In this document: positions 59,277 through 64,000 of the stretch, one piece after another
Position numbering within the stretch: the stretch's first letter is position 1
Layout: the number at the start of each line of letters is the position of its first letter
Source: JAICIG01 sp035532215
GTDB taxonomy: Bacteria > Planctomycetota > Planctomycetia > Pirellulales > JAICIG01
Assembly: GCA_035532215.1 (NCBI GenBank)
Contig: DATKRK010000278.1
Coordinates: forward strand, 1-64,000
Length of the DNA: 64,000 bases
Direction: 5' to 3'
The notes under the pieces: generated by a model
The model's input: the letters and a program-made list of their open reading frames with translations, nothing else
Told to the model about the DNA's origin: nothing
The model's database searches: none
Program-made: the position numbers and the translations under genes

Positions 59277-59693
59277 CTACCATTCAACCAGCACGAGGCG
59301 CTCGCCTCCTCCCCGTTCGCACATCCATAACGAAGGATTGGAGTGCTCGCCGATCTGGTTCACAGGGTCGTCAAAGAGGCTCGTTAGGTGCTCGTCGTCG
59401 CACCAAGGACAAGTCCAAAGAATTTTTACAGCGGCGTAAGGAACGGCTGGCGATTCATGCAGCTCGCCATTCACTTCTTCGAAAGACACCATCTTCCCCG
59501 AGCATTCGACTCTTCGCCCACAAGCGATGGCAACCAGTTCTTTATGCCTTTCGACCGTCCAAGCACCTGGGTCTTCCTCGTACTCGTCGTCGTGCTTGAT
59601 TTCGCGCCATGCATCTGCCTCGGACAACGTCACGTAATAGAGACGCCCGTGGCGGAGTGCTCGAAAGTATTCAACCTCGCGATTTTCCGACAT
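59277..59693 (-). CDS. Small protein with possible zinc-binding pair
   Basis: The 138-residue protein starts at 59693, supported by GAGG about nine bases upstream. A longer start at 59708 would overlap the NHL gene stop by four bases. Its cysteines include CPWC near residue 97, and a second ligand pair is unclear. It has a beta-rich centre (LRHGRLYYVTLSEADAWREI) and an acidic segment. No family was recognised. It follows the NHL-repeat gene and is probably in its operon. Confidence 0.55.
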   Translation of the reverse strand: MSENREVEYFRALRHGRLYYVTLSEADAWREIKHDDEYEEDPGAWTVERHKELVAIACGRRVECSGKMVSFEEVNGELHESPAVPYAAVKILWTCPWCDDEHLTSLFDDPVNQIGEHSNPSLWMCERGGGERLVLVEW

Positions 59694-59704
59694 GGCAGTG
59701 CGCC

Positions 59705-60841
59705 TCATTTCGCGCGACTGCTGATCCGCCGCACGCGATGGTTGAGCGTATCGCCGATGTAGACGGCGCCGTCCGGCCCGACGCAAATGCCGTGCGGCCG
59801 ATCGAAGCGGGCATGGGCGGCCGGCCCGCCGTCGCCCGAGTAGCCGGCCGCTTTCGGGCCCAACCCGGCCAGCGTAAGCACTTCGCCGGTGCGAGGGTCG
59901 AAAGTGCGGATGGCGTTGTTCTCGGTGTCGACCACGTAGACGACGCCCGCGGAATCCAGCGAGATGCCTTTGGGGCCGTCGAACGTCGCCTCGGCGGCGG
60001 GAGCGTCATGGTAGCCTTTGCGCCCCGTGCCGGCGGCGCGACGCCAAACGCCCTCGCCGGACTTGCCGCCCGGTTCGAGCCGCCAGACGCTATTGCCCTC
60101 GCGCAAGGCTACCCAGACGACGCCGTTTCGAACGGCCAGCGCTCGCGGGCCAAGAATTGGCCGCCCGCGGGCCGGCTCGCCCTCCTGCGGCAGCTTCTTT
60201 TCGCCGTTGCCGGCGATCGATTCGATCCGCCCGGTCTTCAGGTCGACGCGGCGAATGCGATGGTTGCCGATATCGGCGATCAGCAGCCGCCCCTGGGCGT
60301 CGAAAGCGATGCTGTGCGGCGTGCGCAGTGCGGCCTTGGTCGCCGGCCCGCCGTCGCCCGAATAGCCCGGCTGGCCCGTGCCCGCGACGGTCGAAATCAC
60401 TTGGGTCTTGGCGTCGACGCGGCGGACGAGATGATTCTGCATCTCGACGAAAAACATATTACCCTCGGCGTCGAAGCGCACCTCGTAAGGCTCGTTGAGC
60501 AAGGCGTCTTTCGCCGCTTGGCCGTCGCCAGCGTATCCCTTGCGTCCGGCGCCGGCGACCATCGTCAATCGGCCAGTCGCCAGATCCAAGCGGCGCACGC
60601 GATGCAGCCCGACTTCGCAGATATACAGCGCGCCGTCGGGTCCGAACTCGACGCCGAACGGCTGATCGATGTTCGTTTCCAGAGCCTTTCCCTCGCGGCC
60701 GTTGTCGCCCCGCTTTCCCGTGCCGGCCACCGTTTCGATTTCTTGAGCCGAAACGTCTCGAGCTGCCGCCGAGGCGCCGACGGCGAACAAAGCGGCCAGC
60801 ACAGTGGGGAGAAATCGTTTGATCTTGTTAGGTAGCGTCAT
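59705..60841 (-). CDS. Exported NHL-repeat beta-propeller protein
   Basis: The 378-residue protein has a signal peptide (FLPTVLAALFAVGASAAA) and about six NHL repeats, seen as VAGTGKRGDNGREG, FGPDGALYICEVGLHRVRRL, AGTGQPGYSGDGGPA and FDAQGRLLIADIGNHRIRRV. NHL propellers bind other proteins or polymers. Export to the periplasm or outside is likely. No partner is evident. Confidence 0.85.
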   Translation of the reverse strand: MTLPNKIKRFLPTVLAALFAVGASAAARDVSAQEIETVAGTGKRGDNGREGKALETNIDQPFGVEFGPDGALYICEVGLHRVRRLDLATGRLTMVAGAGRKGYAGDGQAAKDALLNEPYEVRFDAEGNMFFVEMQNHLVRRVDAKTQVISTVAGTGQPGYSGDGGPATKAALRTPHSIAFDAQGRLLIADIGNHRIRRVDLKTGRIESIAGNGEKKLPQEGEPARGRPILGPRALAVRNGVVWVALREGNSVWRLEPGGKSGEGVWRRAAGTGRKGYHDAPAAEATFDGPKGISLDSAGVVYVVDTENNAIRTFDPRTGEVLTLAGLGPKAAGYSGDGGPAAHARFDRPHGICVGPDGAVYIGDTLNHRVRRISSRAK

Positions 60842-60902
60842 GGACGGCTCTCAACCTGCTCTGAAATTGGGTTTCCCATATCCCCTTTAAAAAACGTTTC
60901 CA

Positions 60903-61319
60903 TCACCCGGCGCCCGACTCCCCGCGGATCGGCGTCGGCGTGCGCTGGCCGTCGATAGCATTCACGGCGACGTAGGTCACCTCGGCTTCGGTCAGGCTGA
61001 CGACCTGGCCGTCGCGGTCGGCCTCGACGGCCACGTGCATCGTGATCGACGTGCGGCCGACGCGGATTAGTTCGGTCCAGAAGCTCACCACGTCGCCCAC
61101 GAACACCGGCTGGTGAAACTCGACCCGGTTCATGGCCACGGTGACCATCAGTTGCTCGGGCCAGCCGGCGCGGCGGATTTCGTGCACGGCGCCGATCACC
61201 CCCGCCTGATCGATATAGCTCAACAGCACGCCGCCGAAGATCGTGCCGTGCGGGTTGGTGTCGCGCGGCATCATCACGACTTTCGTAGCCAGATAGCGTT
61301 CAGTCGGCTCATCGGGCAT
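60903..61319 (-). CDS. Acyl-CoA thioesterase (hotdog fold)
   Basis: The 138-residue protein starts at the ATG at 61319. It has the acyl-CoA thioesterase hotdog motifs: VVMMPRDTNPHGTIFGGVLL near the N-terminus with the catalytic Asp region, YIDQAGVIGA, then VEFHQPVFVGDVVSFWTELI and ITMHVAVEA. It hydrolyses acyl-CoA to free acid and CoA. It resembles YciA-type enzymes. The specificity is unknown. Two tandem domains are not present. Confidence 0.85.
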   Translation of the reverse strand: MPDEPTERYLATKVVMMPRDTNPHGTIFGGVLLSYIDQAGVIGAVHEIRRAGWPEQLMVTVAMNRVEFHQPVFVGDVVSFWTELIRVGRTSITMHVAVEADRDGQVVSLTEAEVTYVAVNAIDGQRTPTPIRGESGAG

Positions 61320-61740
61320 GACTTGGTCCAAGCGAGGCAGCTAGCGGCGGTTTTTCCAGGCCATCGGCTGACAGGTCGCCCGGCATCTTCGCCTTTTTCC
61401 CGCCCGGCAGCAAGCAGGAGGGAGGTCCGGGCGCCCCCGCCCGAGTCATGGAGGAACGGGCGCCCTCGCCCGTTGAGACGAGCCGATTGCGACGGAATTC
61501 AGCCACGGATGAAACACAGATCGAACACGGATAAGAAATCGAGAACCGTGCATCTGAACTCCACTTTCTTCCGACACTCAAGGCGGGCGAGGGCGCCCGG
61601 CCCGCCGTACTTGTGCCGGGCGAGGGCGCCCGGCCCTCCCTATTGACCAAGCCAAGCCGCTGGCGACGGCGACGCCGAGCAAATACAATAGGCCGCGTAA
61701 CCAGCCCGCCTAACTTCACCGCGTACCAGGAGAAACTCCG
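61320..61740. other. Gene-free spacer with GGGCGCCC repeats
   Basis: No supported gene occurs in these 421 bases. Four GGGCGCCC-family palindromes lie at about 61423-61443, 61455-61474, 61584-61604 and 61615-61639. A CACGGATGAAACACAGATC-type fragment lies at 61502-61530. The rest is non-repetitive. Confidence 0.6.
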
Positions 61741-62418
61741 ATGAAACTCGCCGTCCGAAATTCCCAACGTTGGCTGGCCGCGCTGGCCTTGGCGTTCGCT
61801 TCGCTGTCCGCGGCCCGTGCGGCCGACGACGAAGCCGGCTTCACGCCGCTGTTCGACGGCAAGACGTTGGGCGGTTGGCAGATCGTCCGCAAGCACGGCG
61901 AGGGCTACGTGGTCAAGGACGGCGTGCTGGTCTGCCCGGCCGACGGCGGCGGCAATCTGTTCACGAACAAGGAGTACAGCAATTTCGTCTTGCGGTTCGA
62001 GTACAAGCTGGCGCCCGGCGGCAACAACGGCGTCGGTCTGCGGGCGCCGTTAGAGGGCGACGCGGCCTTTGTCGGCATGGAGTCGCAAATTCTCGACGAC
62101 GACGCCCCGCAATACGCCAAGCTGGAACCGGGCCAGTATCACGGCTCGATCTACAAGGTGCTGCCGGCGAAACGCGGCGCCCCGAAGAAGGCCGGCCAGT
62201 GGAACAAGGAAGAGATCGTTTGCGACGGCCGGCACATCAAGGTCACGGTCAACGGCATGGTCACGGTCGACGGCAACTTGGACGACGTGAAGGACGAAAA
62301 GACGCTCAAGGAACATCCCGGCATCCAACGCACCACCGGCCACGTCGGCTTTTTGGGCCACGGCGCCCATGTCGAATTCCGCAACATCCGCATCAAGACG
62401 CTGCCGGATAATAAATAG
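61741..62418 (+). CDS. DUF1080 family exported protein (3-keto-disaccharide hydrolase type)
   Basis: The 225-residue protein has a signal peptide (LAALALAFASLSAARA) and one DUF1080 domain: FTPLFDGKTLGGWQ, VKDGVLVCPADGGG, FVLRFEYKLAPGGNNGVGLR, GQWNKEEIVCDG and HVEFRNIRIK. This concanavalin-like lectin/glucanase-fold family is very abundant in Planctomycetes, and some members hydrolyse 3-keto-sugars. It is exported. Substrate unknown. Confidence 0.92.
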   Translation: MKLAVRNSQRWLAALALAFASLSAARAADDEAGFTPLFDGKTLGGWQIVRKHGEGYVVKDGVLVCPADGGGNLFTNKEYSNFVLRFEYKLAPGGNNGVGLRAPLEGDAAFVGMESQILDDDAPQYAKLEPGQYHGSIYKVLPAKRGAPKKAGQWNKEEIVCDGRHIKVTVNGMVTVDGNLDDVKDEKTLKEHPGIQRTTGHVGFLGHGAHVEFRNIRIKTLPDNK

Positions 62419-62459
62419 CGAGATTTGATCGCCGCCCTTCGCCGCGGTGCAAGTGAAGT

Positions 62460-62573
62460 GGAGGGCCGGGCGCCCTCGCCCGGCACTAACTAATCACGTT
62501 CACCGGGCGAAGGCGTCCGGTCCTCCAGGAAATGTTCACCGGGCGAGGGCGCCCGGTCCTCCAGGGAATGGCC
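62460..62573. repeat. GGGCGCCC palindromic repeat, three copies
   Basis: Copies at 62462-62485, 62501-62525 and 62537-62562 share the CGGGCGAGGGCGCCCGG core in one or the other orientation, with CCTCCAGG flanks. They belong to the same dispersed family as the units at 33-88 and 61.4-61.6 kb. They lie between the DUF1080 gene and the CPBP gene and extend into the 5' open frame of the latter. Confidence 0.8.
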
Positions 62574-62591
62574 CTCCAGGGAATGCCAGGC

Positions 62592-63332
62592 ATGGCCGAC
62601 GCAGCCGAGCCGCCGTTGACGCGAGCCGATTGGCTGGCCATCGCGGCGGCGCTGGCGTTTCCGACGCTGGCGACGTGGGCCTACTTCATCGCGCTGGCCG
62701 GGTCGCCCGCGATGAACGCGGCGTATGCGTTGACGAAGCTGCTTCAGTTTTCCTTCCCGCTCGTCTGGGTTGTGCTCTGGCAACGCCGCCGCGTGCGGTT
62801 GACCGCGCCGGCGCCGGCGGGCGTCGGCATCGGGCTGGCCTTGGGGCTGGCCGTGCTGGCGGGCATGTTGGGCTTGTACTACGGCTTTTTGAAGGCCAGC
62901 CCCGCAATGGCCCGCACTCCCGCCCAGGCCGCGGAGAAGCTGACCGAGTTCGGCATCGACGCGCCGCTGAAGTTTTTCGCCTTCGCGGCGTTTCTGACGG
63001 TGCTCCACTCGCTGATGGAAGAATACTACTGGCGCTGGTTCGTGTTTGGCCAGTTGAGCCGCGGCGCGTCGTTCGGCTTGGCAGCGACCGTTTCGAGCCT
63101 GGGCTTCATGGCGCACCACGTGCTCGTGATCGGCGAGTATTTTCCGGCCCGCGGCGTCTACGTCGCGTTTTTCTCGCTCTGCGTGGCGGTCGGCGGCTTC
63201 CTCTGGGCCTGGCTCTATCGCCGCACGGGCTCGCTCTACGGGCCATGGGCCAGCCATCTCGTCGTCGACGCCGGACTGATGTGGCTGGGCTACGATCTTT
63301 GGCAAACGGCCGCCCGATCGGTCGCAAGCTAA
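62592..63332 (+). CDS. CPBP family intramembrane metalloprotease
   Basis: The 246-residue protein has about seven membrane helices. The CPBP/Abi motifs are SLMEEYYWRWFVFG (EExxxR-type, near residue 140), then MAHHVLVIGEYF and WASHLVVDAGLM, which supply the metal-binding histidines. It probably cleaves within the membrane, like CAAX prenyl endopeptidase relatives. I start at 62592; the frame is open further upstream but is made of GGGCGCCC repeats. Confidence 0.85.
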   Translation: MADAAEPPLTRADWLAIAAALAFPTLATWAYFIALAGSPAMNAAYALTKLLQFSFPLVWVVLWQRRRVRLTAPAPAGVGIGLALGLAVLAGMLGLYYGFLKASPAMARTPAQAAEKLTEFGIDAPLKFFAFAAFLTVLHSLMEEYYWRWFVFGQLSRGASFGLAATVSSLGFMAHHVLVIGEYFPARGVYVAFFSLCVAVGGFLWAWLYRRTGSLYGPWASHLVVDAGLMWLGYDLWQTAARSVAS

Positions 63333-63370
63333 CGGCAGTCAGCCGTAAATGGGGCGCCTCTTCGAATTTG

Positions 63371-63448
63371 CCGGGTGGCTGATGGGCAGAGCGAAGCGAT
63401 ACGAGAGCGAACTGGCGCTTCGCCTAGGCTCAGCCACCAGCCACCCGA
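63371..63448. repeat. GGGTGGCTG-type palindromic repeat
   Basis: CGGGTGGCTGATGGG at the left and AGCCACCAGCCACCCG at the right (63432-63447) form the arms. An inner GCGAAGCG/CGCTTCGC pair lies within. It is located between convergent genes and may also end transcription. Confidence 0.6.
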
Positions 63449-63486
63449 TTTTCAATTCGGACCTGAAGAGACGCAAGGCGCGCGCC

Positions 63487-64000
63487 CTACGAAGCCTGCG
63501 TAAGTAACCCGTTCAGATTGCGATAGGCCTCGATCACGGCCGTTTCGCCGGGGCCGCCGCGCTGCGAATTGCCGTGCTCCATGCCGACGGCGCCGCGGTA
63601 GCCTTTGGCCAACAGGTGTGCGAACACCCGGGCGTAGTTGATCTCGCCGGTTCCCGGTTCGTTCCGGCCCGGATTGTCGGCGCATTGGAAATAGCCGATT
63701 TCGTTCCAGCAATGGTCGATGTTCGGAATCAGGTTTCCTTCGGTGACTTGCTGGTGGTAGATGTCGAACAGAATCTTGCACGACGGCCGATCGACGGCCC
63801 GGCAGAGCAGGTAGGCCTGCGGCGATTCGTACAGAAACACGCCGGGATGGTTCGTCCGCCGGTTGAGCGGTTCGAGCACCATCACCAGCCCGTGCGGCTC
63901 GACGATGTCGCACGAGCGCCGCAGCAGTTCGATGCAGTTGGCCGTTTGGTACCCGGCCGGCAGCTTCGGGTCTTCGAGCCCCGGCACGACGGTCATCCGC
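63487..64000 (-). CDS. Hydroxypyruvate isomerase-like TIM-barrel protein (5' end outside window)
   Basis: The visible 170 or so residues are the C-terminal part of a sugar-phosphate isomerase/epimerase or hydroxypyruvate isomerase. The metal-binding positions are LEPLNRR, FDIYHQQ and MEHGNSQRGG, with QCADNPGRNEPGTGEINY between them. The frame stays open to the window edge, so the start is not included. Enzymes of this type interconvert hydroxypyruvate and tartronate semialdehyde, or related sugars. It is cytoplasmic. Confidence 0.85.
   Translation of the reverse strand, partial: RMTVVPGLEDPKLPAGYQTANCIELLRRSCDIVEPHGLVMVLEPLNRRTNHPGVFLYESPQAYLLCRAVDRPSCKILFDIYHQQVTEGNLIPNIDHCWNEIGYFQCADNPGRNEPGTGEINYARVFAHLLAKGYRGAVGMEHGNSQRGGPGETAVIEAYRNLNGLLTQAS

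Overview
The window looks like a chromosomal segment of a planctomycete, probably of the Pirellulales/Planctomycetia type. The base composition is GC-rich. There is a DUF1559 protein with a prepilin-type N-terminus, several secreted TPR, FG-GAP and CRTAC1 proteins, a DUF1080 glycosidase-type protein, a BlaI/M56 pair, an ECF sigma/anti-sigma pair, and many palindromic interspersed repeats between genes. No rRNA, tRNA, CRISPR array, phage or insertion-sequence transposase was recognised.

Layout. 0-9.7 kb: amidohydrolase plus a short RMD1-type protein on the plus strand, then a minus-strand run of zinc alcohol dehydrogenase, GT87-type membrane mannosyltransferase-like protein, crotonase-fold protein, rhomboid protease, zinc-ribbon membrane protein, MATE exporter and metallophosphoesterase. 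9.7-12.5 kb: an SGNH hydrolase remnant, an orphan EutC, small unknown proteins and a small XRE-type regulator. 12.5-16.2 kb: a pyruvate:ferredoxin oxidoreductase split over two genes. 16.2-28 kb: a plus-strand series of secreted or membrane proteins (seven-heme cytochrome/TPR, FG-GAP with one heme site, DUF1559, lipoprotein, TPR, CRTAC1, TPR). 28-35.6 kb: DUF1614 and FtsK; a small membrane protein; a decayed VOC gene; and a BlaI regulator coupled to an M56 peptidase that carries leucine-rich and secretin-like domains. 36-41.6 kb: the glycine cleavage genes gcvT, gcvH, gcvPA and gcvPB with a lipoate ligase. 42-48.6 kb: an FHA protein, two small proteins, an ECF sigma factor, its ZAS-type anti-sigma factor and secreted proteins. 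49-55.9 kb: acetate kinase, DsbD-type thiol reductase, purM and a cytochrome c'-like protein. 56-64 kb: glgX, unknown proteins, an NHL-repeat protein, a thioesterase, a DUF1080 protein, a CPBP protease and a truncated hydroxypyruvate isomerase-like gene.

Functional links. PFOR and acetate kinase are compatible with pyruvate to acetyl-CoA to acetate metabolism, though they lie 33 kb apart. The glycine cleavage genes and lipoate ligase make a complete set except for the shared L-protein. The 16-28 kb series is the best candidate for an undescribed extracytoplasmic system, because it combines heme sites, calcium-type FG-GAP repeats, TPRs and a pseudopilin-like protein. The M56-LRR-secretin-like fusion with BlaI is the best candidate for an unusual sensor.

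A recurrent theme is that dispersed palindromes touch gene ends. They provide stop codons, C-terminal tails or even an N-terminus, and so may be remodelling reading frames.
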